Assembly: GCA_029532415.1 (NCBI GenBank)
Contig: JAQOTA010000050.1
Coordinates: 2,604,001 to 2,668,000, forward strand
Length of the DNA stretch: 64,000 bases
Direction of reading: 5' to 3'
DNA from: Marasmius tenuissimus
Taxonomy: Eukaryota; Basidiomycota; Agaricomycetes; Agaricales; Marasmiaceae
Of the stretch, positions 1 through 14,249 are shown one piece after another (position 1 is the first letter of the stretch; each line of letters begins with the position of its first letter). The notes below the pieces were generated by a model, which worked only from the letters and a program-made list of their open reading frames with translations, was not told the origin of the DNA and did not search any database. The position numbers and the translations under genes were made by a program.

Positions 1-3000
1 CGCATGTAGGCAAGAACCTTCTGGCCTGCATGAGCCCATTCGCCTGTGGTGCGATCAATCCATGAACCTCCAGTAACAATGTGCTTTGTGATGTCTTGTG
101 AGGCAAAAGCTTTGCAAGAGTCACGACTCGGAGCCTGCCGATTACTGTGGATGCAGGTTAGACGGAATACGTGATTGAATGATTTGTATCGCTCAGTTGA
201 GAATATGAGTGCTGGTCCAAAACGTCGAATATATGCTGGGAGATGTACAAGGAAATGGAACTTGGGCTTTGAGATAAGGATGCTGGGTGAACATTCGGCA
301 GTTATGTTGAGGAAAGCTTCAATTGTAGCAGACAACTTGCACTACAAGGTTCATTAGCACTGGTTTCAAAGGAGTAAATGCTGAATTATTCACATACAAG
401 ATAGACTTCACGGTCTTCAATCTCAGTGTGCCATATCAGCACAATCAACTCACCGATGATTGTCCAGGCATCCAGTACCTTTCCTGGTACAAGGTCGTAG
501 ATGAGGAATGGCATCAATTGTGCCAAACTCTTGAAATGTTTCCCAATCAAACTGCCCTTGTATGCACAGATGTACTCTGCTGATATCTTTGGTATATTCA
601 AGCCTGATGTGTCGACCGAGGCAAGACGGACTTGAAACGTTGAGAATGCTTTCTTCTTGTCCAGGATGTGGACGGTTTGCCCCCAGAAATACTTGACCAC
701 ACCGAGTAAGATTGTATGCAATATCTCAGTGGGGGTATCTTGATGCATATTGACGCCTGGAACAGAGAGATAAACTTCAATGATAAAGAGATTGTTAGAG
801 GTATATACCTGGCATTCCAATCAATGGGTTAATCCCATAAGCCTCCACCACACGGTTCACCTCGTCCTCCAGTTTCCTCTGGACATCTTCCTTCCTCATT
901 CCAGAGCTACCTGGATGCTTTCCAGCATACATAGCTTTGCCAAGTTCAACTATAGCCTGGAGGGCCTTTCCACACATTGAGTCATTCACACCTGTTGTTG
1001 ATTTGTGTATCCTCAACTTGTCTGTTGCACCATGCAAAGACGTAAGCCGAATCTGCTCATCAATATGGCTCTTTGTCTTCTCAGGAGTTCATGGTGTGCC
1101 AGCCTGAAGATAGTGAGAGTCAAGTAGATGTGTATTAAAAGATATTTACCTCAAACAGAGACAGGAATCCCATATCACTTCGTTTAACCTCCTAAGTTCC
1201 ACCGACTTCACATGTGCGACAGAAAAAGTTACACTGAAGTCCCCCATGACTACATTCCTCAGCCTGCATGGGGTTGTCGCTACCCCAAAAGTGAGCATGG
1301 GGAACGAGGAGACATTCTTCATGATTCTTGCAATCATATGTTGCAACTCCGCGTTCAGCTGCTTTCCTGATTATTGCTGCAATGTGAGCATATTCTGATA
1401 CAGAGGTTGAAAAACTTACCCAATGCTATCCTTCAGAGCCTTAACAAGCTCCATAGGTGATGCATGAGGAGACAATGTAATAAATCTGGTACAGAATTCC
1501 TTCTCTATCATTTGTTGTGGGAGCAGCGCATTCGACATGTATATAGCATGATGCTTGTTCCACTGCTTTGAGATGTTGCCACTGACATCATCAAGAAAGA
1601 TAATGAGAGGAACCCCATATACCATACGTCCATTGGCAACCTCCCGTCGTGGATGTGGCATCTGAGCCTCGTAAGACTTTGAGCATTCTGGTGGACACGA
1701 TATTAGAGTGAATGAGCAGGGAGAGAGAAAGTGGACTTGACCGGAAAATCCACACATGAGACGACCAGTATCCCTTAGGTCTTCAAAAGTATCCTTAAAA
1801 TTTGATGTGGGAATGATGTCCATCTGCCCAACAACAAAGCCATTCTACAGACAACAGTCAGTTATCACGGAAAATCAAAGTTCAGAGAACCTTCACTTAC
1901 CATGGTATCCAGTACTGTCCAACCCAGAGCAAACAGAAGGTCGATCGGAGGTTTGCCTTGGTCGCCGGGATCTTCTTTGGTGAAAAAACAGTCTGGGATA
2001 AAAAACCTGCCGTCACAGCACATCAGAAGTTCTCCAACGAAATAGAGTTTGTTGTTGACACGGGCTGTGGCAGTCAAAAGCTCTTGTGGCAGTTCAACCA
2101 GCCATTTCCTCCCGTTTTTTAGCTCCGACATACGCTTTTGGCCATCCTGTGGGTACTCTGTCATTGCAAAGCGGGTAATCGGGTTTGAAAAGTCCTGAAG
2201 AATGAGACATGTCAAAGATATTTGGGTCGAAGGAATTTGATGATCTTACCTTTGCAATAGCTCGGGCGACGTCGTTGATGTAGAAAACTGTGCCTGACCC
2301 AGAAACCACTTTCTCAGTCGGGTCACCTACCATGGCCTCAATTGATGCCTGAACCTTTTTCAAGTTTTGTAGAGTGGGGACGTCTGGAGCTCCAATGGCT
2401 TTCGCCCATGCAAGGACTGCCCTTTTCTGTGTCTCCGAGAACCGTATTCTGGCAGATCCGGAAAACAGCAACTGGGTTAGAAACATCTGAGAATGATTTT
2501 GTGAGTCAATGAAGCTTCGTGTGACAACCAAGTGGCAGTGGAAACAAACCAGCAGTGAAGGCCAGGGATATGTAGGATTTTTTATGTCCGGGACATCACC
2601 GGGTTTCGGGGGAAAGCAAACTCTGTGGCTGGACTTTGTTTAGCTCAGTACTCATGGGAAGTAAATTGAACATACCTTCTTCTGTACCTTCCTCATTGTC
2701 CTCTTGAAACTCATCTGGCAGCTCAGATGACCCCGCAGCGGCAAACTTCGGGAGCTCGCAAGAGATCAGGTCATGTGAGGCTAATGCTTGAAGAAGGGTC
2801 TCAAGGGAGTCTCCTTCCGCCTCCTCTTCATCAGTGACCACTATATCCTGGTCAACAAATCTCCAGAGCTCAGACAACATCATTTCCTCGTCCTCATTGT
2901 TTTGTGGGTTGTTTGAAGCGTGTGATGGACCAGAGAGTGGTGGGGTGGTGAAATTTGGATTATCCTCGTTGATTTGCGTACGGAATTCTGCCAAACAGCT

Positions 3001-3211
3001 GATGTGCTTTAAACGAGTGGAATGGGTGCCAATGTTCTTTCGCAAGAACTGTGTATAGTTTCCATTGCGCTTGGGACACACTATGCACTCCAGCAAGTCC
3101 TCAGAGGGTCGAGTAACATTGGGCGCAACCACCCGGAAACCTGAAATTTTTAGTCGCTGATATCTTGTTCACGGTCGTGATAGACACACCTTGATTCTCT
3201 ATGACCTCCAT
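1..3211 (-). pseudogene. 11-exon gene of an uncharacterised fungal multicopy family, two in-frame stops, cut by window edge
   Basis: I traced eleven exons on the minus strand whose splice phases all agree: 3211-3190, 3140-2676, 2620-2550, 2486-2250, 2194-1901, 1844-1742, 1687-1420, 1366-1150, 1103-809, 756-398 and 341 to beyond base 1. The ATG is at 3211. Exon 2 encodes a short Cys/His finger-like motif (CIVCP ... THSTRLKH) and an acidic stretch. Later exons carry IIFLDDVSGNISKQWNKHH, a Cys-rich GLQCNFFCRTC segment and HQDTPTEILHTILLGVVKYF. I recall such segments from large uncharacterised basidiomycete families, possibly transposon-derived, but no function can be given. Two stops interrupt the frame: TAG at 1194-1192 (exon 8) and TGA at 1091-1089 (exon 9). 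The TGA lies where CGA (Arg) would read through. An alternative intron removing both stops cannot be excluded, so 'pseudogene' is likely but not certain. One donor (GTCAAG, end of exon 6) is weak. Confidence 0.72.
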
Positions 3212-3441
3212 TTCCCTCAATCCTGAAATCTGACCCTTATAGCTAATGGCGATTATTGGCAATCAAGTCGATGTTGTGGGCAATGAGGAACACGAGGATT
3301 CAGGAAGTTCGGACTTTCATGATTTCCATGTGGGCTGGAGGCCCGGCCCGTCATACCGGGGATCCGCGTGCATGTTCAACTTTCGGGTCGCACTTAAACT
3401 CAACCATCAACCACCTCAGCGCAACATTCTGTTTTGTAAAA

Positions 3442-4225
3442 ATGTCTCTTTCTCTGTCCTCTGAACGCTCATTCAAAGGCGACACATCGCCGCTCCTTTG
3501 TTGTTTCCCTGGGATATTTATTACACTAAAAGGCAAGCTGCCTCCCGAACTACTTGACACGCAAGTGGTAAGTCGACTCAACCTTTGGTTTGTCGTTGTG
3601 AATCTGACAGCTATGTAGCCTCTCCAGGTTTCCATCTCACTCCCCGAACCGTATCGCTCATTCCTCCAACCGGTCGTCAATCAGCTGTCCACCCCTTTGA
3701 CACCAAGGGATTTCATGCAGACAGAGAAACAAGAGGCGGATGAGAAGGAGGATAAGGGTGACTATGATGTGAGTGCCAATGTGTCTTCCCATACAGAAAT
3801 TCCGAATCTCATTATCTATCTATTGATTTATCTAGGTTCCCGAAGACAATTCTTCCTGCTACCCTAAGGCTCCCGACCCACCATGTCTCGCTCTCCCACC
3901 AACATTCAACCGCCACATGTCTGACTCTTGGATTACAATGTACAAGAGCATCGGGACGTGGATGCAACAGTTCAAAATGCGTCAGGATATGTCGGATGAC
4001 TGGGATTGGGGACGAGAGGCCTACTGGATGTCATTTGCCGCAGCTTTCCCCCACTTTCCGGGCGGGAATTGGCCGAACTGGGATTCCACAATTGAACTCG
4101 ATGGACCTTTCATACTGGAGTGGCTAGGCCGAGATAGAGGAATGGAAAATGGGGAGGAGGCGAGGGAAGACATATGGCGCCGTTTCTCCCTGCACATCTG
4201 GTCACGATACTCGGTTCGTCTCTGA
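3442..4225 (+). CDS. Small three-exon orphan protein, 218 aa, unknown function
   Basis: Exons 3442-3567, 3628-3768 and 3836-4225 join in frame. The introns are 60 and 67 nt with good borders (GTAAGT..CAG and GTGAGT..TAG), giving a 218-residue product. The N-terminus is hydrophobic (LLCCFPGIFITL), the middle is charged, and the C-terminal third is rich in Trp (DDWDWGREAYWMSF, GGNWPNWDS). I recognise no domain, and no signal peptide or zinc motif is clear. It is transcribed divergently from the gene ending at 3211, leaving about 230 bp between the two starts. Support is the coding-like composition and two clean introns; there is no homology evidence. The start is the first ATG of the open frame and could be wrong. 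Confidence 0.45.
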
Positions 4226-7200
4226 TGTTCATACTGGTGTTGTTTCTGTTTGTGTATTGCACTCGGCATATTTTGGTCTGCCATTTGAATTCCAGACTCT
4301 TCTTCAGTACTGGCTATACCACATCTTCTGCTCTATTGCCCGCTATATACGACATGTACATTAACTACCTTCTACAAGTTCTCTACTCCTCTTTGATACT
4401 GCCTATACCACGACAAAAGTACAAAAACACAATATCAGGTCTTGTATTCCATAGTCATTTTACAACACGGTGAATCCTACACACTACAATTGCCCTCTTA
4501 GAAGAATTTGTGAACAGGCTTGGGTGAGGATCCATTCCCGCCGACGGATCGGTGCGGATTGCGACCAGCGCTATTCGCTCGGGTGTATTTTTCAGGCATC
4601 ATGTTGTACGAACACATCTCACACATTGGGACAACATGGAGAATGGGCCGCCAACACATGCCGAGAGTACACTGGCGAGATGACAGCAGAGCCCCAGTAT
4701 GGACGTGATTTCTATTTGTTGTGGGCACATGGTGACAATAGGTGGGGCATGCCATGACGACCCGGCTCAAATAAAGTGAAGGACACATTGGTGACACACA
4801 GTACAGGTTTGGCCGTGTAGCGGGAGGGAGAGCACCGTCGCCGAGGCGTCGGTCGGTGTCGCTGGCGACCCGGAACAGCTACGCGTTTGCTCCCCTCTGC
4901 CAATTCGGCGAACGCTCCACAAAAAAAAAAAAAAAAAATCAGATACCTCGGCAGGCGTGATACCATATGCAACGCACTCAATACGGGATTCAGACTCAGT
5001 ACCAGTGTGCGTCCCGATGAACTAGTTTCAGAGCGCTCGAATCAACATGAGAACGTGACATGTAGCTGCACTGAGAGTTGTGTTTGTCGAAGGTATTCTT
5101 CACATTTTAATAAAGTAGTTTATGCTCAGATCTATGTCGCTTGGGATTGAAAGGCCGCAAAGACATAGAGTCTCCTAGAGGACCAATTGGGAGGAGCTTG
5201 TGATTTTGTGTAAAAATGCGTAAAAATCATCTAGCGAAAGACCGCGTCCTGGCATACCATGTCGATAAGTTCAAAACGGGCCCTCACTAGCAGCTCTCAG
5301 CGGGGTTGGTGACGAGCATTCAATAAAACCAGGCACATCTTGAATCGTGCAAGCAGAATTCCCAACGAAGAGACCATTCACTTGAAGTGCTAGAGAGTAA
5401 GGAGTGAAACGGAAAACGAGGAGAGTAGACCGACGCGACAATCGATGATGGTAGGTCGAGGCAAGTTCGCCGCCGTGGGACTCAAGACGCGTCGACGTCA
5501 TAGGGGCTTTTCACTTCTTCCACCTGGACGCCATGCCTGCAGCGTGCCTATGCCAATAACCCGGTCACCGCCAACCTCAGAGCCGGTTGTCTTCGAGAAA
5601 CAGGAGTTTAGCGTATGCATTTGACCAATGCAGAACCGCAACCTTTGCAAACCACGTTCGAAAGCAAGACGAAGTACCCGCCTCGTACATTAGCGGAAAT
5701 CTCGACGTCCCCAAGAAATCTCGCTACCTTGTCTGATGTGGGCGTGTTTTTTTATATCGAAACAGAAGCAACAAATTGGGCCCTCACAGAGGAGCACAGA
5801 TACGAGAAAGACGGTCGGAAGAGTCGATGCGCATGGCATGTATTGTTGCATCTGCCCATAACCCAAAGATTGATAACCATATCGTGCAACCCAGGAATTC
5901 ATCATCACTGCTCTATGACGCTCCGCCAAATGGGAGATGAAGCTGTTCTGAACCTTCGAGCGACGTTAGTCTGCAGTACAAGAGGTCTCGATGTTTTTCT
6001 CACCATCGCAGTTCTGCGTTGAACAACGGCCCTTCAATATGGTTGACAGGAAGCTAGCTGGTGTTACTATGATACGATGGCACATCCGATTTCAGGAAGC
6101 TCCCAAGGACTTTCGAACGCGTACAACTATTCGATTTACATCCATCTCAACTCTCTTCAACTGCCCTCAGTCTCGCGATATTGACCCACTGGGCGTCCGA
6201 CATTCAGCATGGGAACTTCACCTCTCTAACATCGAATATTAAGCTACAAGCTTGAGGATACATCTCCCGCTGTCCCCAGTCGATGGAATCCCTGCATAAC
6301 GGCGATGAACGACAACAATCACTCACCATTGTCACATGAAAGCACTACTCGGAGGGTCTCTATCCTCAATTCTCTACAACGTCATCGATGTATTCCAGTA
6401 GAACGGCCTGTCCGGAGCTTGAATGGGGCAGAGTGAGTAATTTCGGCTAAGGGATATACAAATTTCACTGACATCTGGACGTTTCAGTGCCTAGAATTCA
6501 TACTGTCTTATTCCATCGTCGAGTCAGCGTCCATGTACAGCTTTGCACAGTCGCATCACAACTTCTTGCGAGCGATTTGGGAGGATATAGTCTGGGATGA
6601 TGTCTTCCGAATCGTGCACAGAACAAATGCAAACGAAATGATGCTATCGTACCCAAAGTCGTTTCAAAAAGAGGATCAAGGTTGAGTGAATCGCGAGTCG
6701 ACCGCACTGCCAATCGTCTATCCAAGCTCCCTAACGAGTTCTTCGCCCTCTCTGCTATCAACACCCTTGCAATTGCTAAACTGTCGTCAAGGGGCTGGCA
6801 GCGACGGCGGCAGGGGATGAACGCGGCCACTGGTTCCAATGCTGTCAATGCTGCCAAAGACCACTACCGCCGCTCGATCTTCGCCCCAGCCTGAATGTCG
6901 GAGTTGGACTCAGGTGCTCCCTACGGGGGAGGAAATGGTGTATAGTATGTTGAGCGTGCCTCCGTCATACTACTTCCAACCTTCTTTCCCTTCTCATTCA
7001 ATACAGTCTGCCACGAGGAGAATCATGGTGAGTACTCACCCATCATTCGCACGGACTGAAATCAATCACCCTCCTCTCCTCATGCAGGCTCCGCCATCTC
7101 CATCAGATGCGTTCTTGTCACAATTCAAACGGACTACAAGGCCAAAATCGAGGAAGTCGGCGCTTGGGCATCTGCGTACTGGACTCCTAGGAAGGCCTGC

Positions 7201-8013
7201 TGGATATTGACTACAGTACTTAGATAAACTCTCTAGCTAGGACTTTAGGTTGCTATCGTTCGTTTTCTTACTCGTCTTCGGACCACTCGCAAGGTCAGTG
7301 AGCCAACAAAACGGTGATCGGAGCGGGAGGAACCATCCGATTCGGCCAATAAACTTTATACAGCATCCAATTTGCCGGCTCCTCAGGTGACCCAGTGACA
7401 ATAATCACACTGCGACGATGTTCTGAATTATCCTCTTCCTCGTCTCCTCTTGCGCACATCTGGAGAGGATTTGGATCATACTGCGTCGCCTCAGCCCACT
7501 TTTCCTCCCGCCGAATTTTCTAGTGAGCGACCTGGACCCTCGGAGCCCTGAGTCGCGTTCTTGGCCGTCCTACCCCCCAAAAAATTGAGGAAAACGTAGA
7601 GAATATACCCCGGCTTCTTTGGATCGGCGGGAGAGTGTTGGGAGACTGTGAGAGGATGGGCTCAGACTCCCGGAACTGAAGAACCAGGCGAACGACTCGG
7701 TGATATGCGCTGGGTCCAAGGGACCCAAGATTTCAACTCTATATCACTCGTACGTGGTTTTGTCCAGGCTGTCTAGTGCAACCTGACAAAAGCAGTGTCC
7801 CAGAACAACAACGCACAGACTATACGATGAAAATTACCGAAACCGACAAATGGAATCGTTGATACATACTGACACTACGTTCTATGAATGCAACGTTGTC
7901 GTTTCAGGAGAGTCCAAGAAGGAATGGAAGGAGATGGAAAGAGGGAATTGAGGCAAGGTACGCTACCCGCGGTGTCTATGTCTGCTTCACTCAGACATCT
8001 CTGACTGGGGACG
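4226..8013. other. No supported gene; short homopolymer tract and weak exon-like piece
   Basis: I see no convincing gene here. A run of 18 A lies at 4921-4938 without a recognisable retroposon next to it. Around 6839-7222 (+) there is an exon-like stretch with an apparent intron (GTGAGT after 7026, CAG before 7088) followed by a short open frame ending at a TAA near 7225. The upstream part contains stops in all joined readings, so this may be a decayed gene fragment. Confidence 0.3.
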
Positions 8014-9008
<995 letters not shown>

Positions 9009-12000
9009 GGTGTAAAAGGGAAGAGGGTGTTGTTTTACAACGAGGGGATTGAAGCACCTTTTAACAAGGTCCTGAAAACATACCGAGCTGGAGGATAACC
9101 GGAGATTTGCTGCGAACGGGATTGGAAGTTCATGTTTGTGCTTCTAGTTGAAGGACGACGCAACTATGGGCGCTAGTCTGCATCTGCTCGTCCTGCACCG
9201 CAAATCTAGTACAGCCCAATTCCATGCGATTCAACAACCCTGCCTGAGTCCCCACTAGGATTTACTTATCATCCATGCCTGTCGGGTAGTACACGTCGCT
9301 GAGGTTCACGTTCAGCGTTCAATGCCATCTCCAGTATCCGCATCTCAATCTTGCGATGCCCTGATCCTTTCACCCGCCGTTGTTCGGCATTTGAATGTAA
9401 AGGACGGTGATTGACAGGGACTGGCGGCACGTTCAATACAAAATGTACCAAGCGAAGGAAACGAGTTATCTTTCCGTGACGAAATCAAGACCTGTATGGA
9501 CAAAATCGTGCCGTGAAGAACGCATCTTCGCGTCTCAAGTCTCAATCCGTCGTGGGTGAGTCGCATGGGTGTCGTGCTATCAAAGGACACTCTATAAACC
9601 TCACTTTTCACGAGTCGGACTGGAAAGAGTGTTTCCTCTGTTACCCTTGAATTCAGACATTGACACAATCCCCAACTGTGCGCAGAGTCGTGCTCATCGC
9701 AGATCCAAGAGACCACGCCTATGGGCTGCCAGTGGGGACCCGGGTCCTTGGAACAGCAACCAGGAACTCAGTCCGAATCAGAACGGTATCTGATATCGTG
9801 GCTGGAGCCTTGTAGTCTCACCAAGTGCCACCGTTGAACGATCTTCGGTGAAAATAGACTCCAACCTGACGAGGAACCGTCCAATAGTGGTATAGAGAAC
9901 CTTTGGAACATTCTGGTGAGCGCCCCTTTCCATCGTGTCCCCGATCAAGCTTGGGCCTCATACATCGTGGTTCAATATGCCTCGATTCAGCGCAAAAAAA
10001 GACCTCGGTATTCCCTGTACATGTATACCGTAAGTATAAACGAGCCGAATCGACTTGAGTTGCTGCACTGTCTATGGTCTCAAGATCTGGACGTCTTAGG
10101 ACACAGAGTATGAACAACCTGTTACAACCATGATACACTCTGTGCGCGATTTGCCACGTTCATCAACTCAGTTTCTTCGTGGCAGTAGTTTGACGTTGTG
10201 TTCAAGCTCGACTCAGGTCAACCCGAGTGATCATGTTTCTTTCGGGGCTCTGAATCCTTTTTCGGTGCTTTTCCATCACGAGATGGAGCAAGTTGAAGGT
10301 TCAAGCGAGGTATAGTCCAAGCGATGATCGATCGCTCGGACAGGGCCGCGCATAGTAGGCATATAAATGAGGTGAGAGGTAAGAGGCTAATTTGCGTGGA
10401 ATTTGCGTGGAAGGGACCATTGAAATTGATTCTTTAGGCACCGCAAGGATGCAGGGACGTGCTTCTCCTGCAGGTTAGTGCTTAGCGCCCGAGATTTATG
10501 AGGCTGACGCGGGAGCATGAGAAGGAAGAAAAGGTAAGAAAAACGCGTCACGTTGGTTACGGGAAACAGATAGACGGAGCGCACGTACTAGAAGTATGGT
10601 TATGCTGGCATGCGGCGGAGACGTGTACGAGAGAGAGGCCCTACACCAGCGCGGCTGCTGCCTTTCACGGTTCCCGGCAGAGACTGATCCAAGTTTCTTT
10701 AAGATACAATTTGGATACAGTGTCTGTGATCCGTGGAAATAGGTGCCACATATGTATATGAGTACAGACTCGGAGCAGTGTAGCCAACGTCAGCTCCATC
10801 ATGAGGATACACTAACCATATGGCTTTAGGCGGGTTTGATTCACAAACACATTACAGATAAATGAATTCATGATGAGAGAGGTTTGGGAGTGCGACATGA
10901 CTCCCAGACCTCAAGGCCTCATATCGCCCGGGCCTTGAGATGCTTCCATAGAAGAAGAGCGCTTCAACTTCAACATTGAGACCCATCTTCTCGATCTCCG
11001 CGTTGTCTATGGGACCCCTTGTCGTAGAATGGTCACGTCTCATTTGGTCTTGCCAACATTCGACATCGAAATTCTGATCTAACCTATGGCTGCTGATTGC
11101 ACTTCATCCACTTCACGGCTGTCGTTGCCACTGTGTTCCGATTTTCGAGTTGATTCATTTTTCGTTCACCTCGGTATAGGCGCCCAGCCCCCTGCACCTC
11201 AACCAAATGTCCCAACGAGGGCGCTTGGTGCCGGGAAGGGGCTGAGGGTGTGGTGTCCTTGTGAAGTATCTTATGATAGGTTTTCTGTGGCCAAGCATGT
11301 TCAAGCGCGGATGAGAAAAAGTGCAAACCGAACGCGCCATGATAACAGTTGCAAGACAGCTGCTAACTCGGGATCTCGCTCTGAGCTTCAACGAGGTTTT
11401 AGTTCTAGTAATTTGACAACTTGACCAACATGTTTTCATATCAATAAAACCTCACCTGCACATAGGACGTAAACTTTTTTGTTGGACAGTTTCGTGCACT
11501 GAGATATGGCTTTGGACATTGCTTACTGTGTGAAAAATGGAAGGTTCCGTAACTCGCGAAATTAATTCTCCAACTATATACATAGTTTCAAATGTATGTT
11601 GACGATTTTGGCAACACAAACCGGTGCCGAAGAACCAGACCGATTTGCTCTGCGGGGCGTCTTGGGCGTTAGCAATCGTGAAAGGAGGAAGAAACGAGGG
11701 TAAAGAGCCCTGGTATTGAGAGCTGAACCCAAGGCCTGAATACAGGTTCCAAAAAGCGCGGTTGTCTAAGCCTGTCTGCGTAACGGGGGATATATTATAA
11801 GTATCGCTTCACGTTCCGCGAGAAACAGGGAGAGGGAACGCGCAGATTCGACAAACTCCCATTAACGGGGGAATATGTGCCTACAAACATCGTTAGTCAA
11901 CCCCTCGAAAACGGGCAGCCGTGCCGATCACCTGTGCACTATAACTATTCTCGTCGCTAGCTTTACTCAACCCCATTGAGAGATGAGCTAGCCGCTGCTA

Positions 12001-12859
12001 ATGTTCTCAATGTTCTGTCTCTGTAACCAAAGTGGCATCCTGAGAGGACCAGATCCAGCGTGTTGCCTAGTGCTCTTTCTTCTGGAAGCATCTCACTGAT
12101 TAGCGCTAGCGAAGCACTCTTGAGAGCGGCTTAGACGGGCTGAGGGCCGGGGGTGCAGCACAGCAGAGGCAGGAAGAAAGCGAGGCAGGCTGGTTATGGA
12201 GCCGCTAGAGATGTAACCGCAACGCAGAGCGGCGATGAGATACATATTTGGAAGCAGAAATGAGAAATCAATGACATGGGCGTCGTGACGTCACAAATGT
12301 CTGCGGAGACTTGTCGAATGGATTCATTCTGATTCTGGAGAGTCGATCAATGAAGCTGTTGCCTATGCTGCCTTGGTTTGAAGAACGGAGAGAAAGGCGA
12401 AACCTGGACGCGCTAGTGGGGCGTGAGCATAAGTGAAATAGAAGTAAACTGAAGTATGAATGGAGATGGCCGAAGGAAGATATCTACCACTCGAATGGCG
12501 GTTGGCAAGGATGGGATGAACGGTTACGCGTACGGCAGGCACACCAAGATTCCGATGGTGAGTTTTCGGAGAGCAAAAACCATGGATGGTCGCGGCACCG
12601 CTCCTGTATGATCTTCCTGATCCAGTCTGTGATAACTTGGAGCTGAGGGCCTCACGCACATCGACAGCGGAAATGATTTGCCGTGATTGTAGCTGTTGGG
12701 TATCTTGCATATTGCAACCTGGCACAGGAACAAACAGGACAGAAGAGACATAGTATTGCGTCGAAACTCGCCAGCCCTGCAAATGTTGTCTGCCTTGAAA
12801 GAGAAACTGGGGGACAGAGTGGATGAGCGACGGATGGTTGGTTCTCTGATATGCATTCA
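9009..12859. other. Gene-poor spacer, nothing supported
   Basis: Short open frames on both strands (for example 9345-9716 on minus, 9916-10113 on plus and 11086-11439 on both strands) have no consistent splice structure, no motif and no relative elsewhere in the window. I leave them unannotated. No element with recognisable target-site duplication was found. Confidence 0.3.
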
Positions 12860-13640
12860 GACCTTGCTTTCATGATCCGTTACCCTCCGAACAAGACTAG
12901 CGGGTGGTGGAAAGACTCTCCCTCCGTCGTCACGTACGCATTCGACAGTTCACGATCTAGTCGAGAGAATCCGTCATCAGTCAAGCTCTCAATCAAGGAC
13001 CTTTGTACCCACAGTAATATGGCTCCTCTCATCACTCGCCACAACAGTTCCGCCCTAGCCTGCACAATAGCCCTCCCAAACCTCCTCATCGGAAGATGCA
13101 CAACCCGTCTCTGCCTCTTCCCCTCCGTGTCCAAAAAGTCCGCCAGCAGTGGCATCTTCAGCGAACGAGGGCACAAATCATAAACGCGGGTTCCTTCCCT
13201 TGCATGGAACATTGCCATCTATTTCTTCATCTCTAAGTCTCCGGGACAACTCCCTTCCAAGGGGTGCATACGTATTGGGTGTTGCTACACCACGAAGAGT
13301 GAGGACGCGGTAACAATGAGGGATTCACCAGGGTTGTTTTGGATAGGCGCGTCTGGAACCGAGCCAGGCGCCTTTGAGATGGTAAGTCCCACATATCTGT
13401 AGAAGTTGTGAGGGCGTTCTCAGATGGGGGCATTGCTCCTGCGTTCGTGAAATCAATAGGTACGTGTGAAACGACTGTCGCGGTATCAATGAACGAGATC
13501 CTTCACGGCTCTATTGGCGATACGATGGCTTGATCCTCGATGCCGAGACCACATTTTGCTTTGATGCCTGAGAAATGCTCGGTGAGTAAGTTGGGTTATT
13601 GTGTTTTATCAGAGGCAAAAAGGAGAGAGGATTGAGCATG
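12860..13640 (-). pseudogene. Family A copy 1 (unknown protein family, degenerate)
   Basis: The minus strand has an open frame from an ATG at 13218 to 12880 with MAMFHAREGTRVYDLCP and LADFLDTEGKRQRR, ending RRFGRAIVQARAELLWR and beyond. Upstream pieces (13435-13235) read ENALTTSTDMWDL and still further upstream TEHFSGIKA. Each piece has a counterpart at 19.6-20.4 kb and about 55.8-56.7 kb, which is why I treat it as a former gene. Stops and frame changes separate the pieces: a TAG lies directly before the 13218 ATG and a TGA ends the upstream exon. I do not recognise the family. A short C-terminal protein from the 13218 ATG could still be made. Confidence 0.4.
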
Positions 13641-14249
13641 ATGCATAATGGTCAGTCGTTTTGGTTGTTTTTGCTCTGGGCATGGTTGGCGATGGTGGTC
13701 CTAATGACGGCAGCGTTCGGGTATTTGAACAGGGGAGAACTCCGGATGGAAGGATATTAGATAGAGGAAATGACGATGTTGGACAAGGGGACTGAAAGAG
13801 AGCAGCTCGATGCGGATTGAATGTAGCCTCGCGCGCCATCCTGACGATACCGGGAAGACGATCGTTCCCTGTAGATTGAATGTAGGGGTTTAAGTTTATG
13901 TAAAAGAACCGTGGGAGTTGTATAGTTGAATTTGAAACGCGCTGTCTTCATGCATCATGACCCATACTGTTCCACTCCTTGAATACCTGCTTGTCTGCTC
14001 GCTGCTACTGCGATGTCTTCTATCGACGAAAACGGGAAAACTGTGCTGGACATCGACAGAGGAGCAGTTGGAAGGTCGGTGTACTCCCCAATCGCCCCTC
14101 GGCCAACTTGAGGGGTTTATCGTCATCCCCTACGCTTTTAACACGAGATATCCTTGTGTTGCCGAACGTCGGCGTACATCGCCCAAGAGCCCAACTGTAG
14201 AAATCATTTGAACTATCACTATCGTTCACAACTACCAGAGACAATCGGA

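Noticed and set aside
4921..4938. A18 tract as the tail of a LINE or processed pseudogene
   Set aside because: No coding remnant upstream and no target-site duplication that I could see.
11084..11439. Open frames on both strands around 11.1-11.4 kb
   Set aside because: They overlap each other, have no splice support, motif or relative elsewhere in the window.
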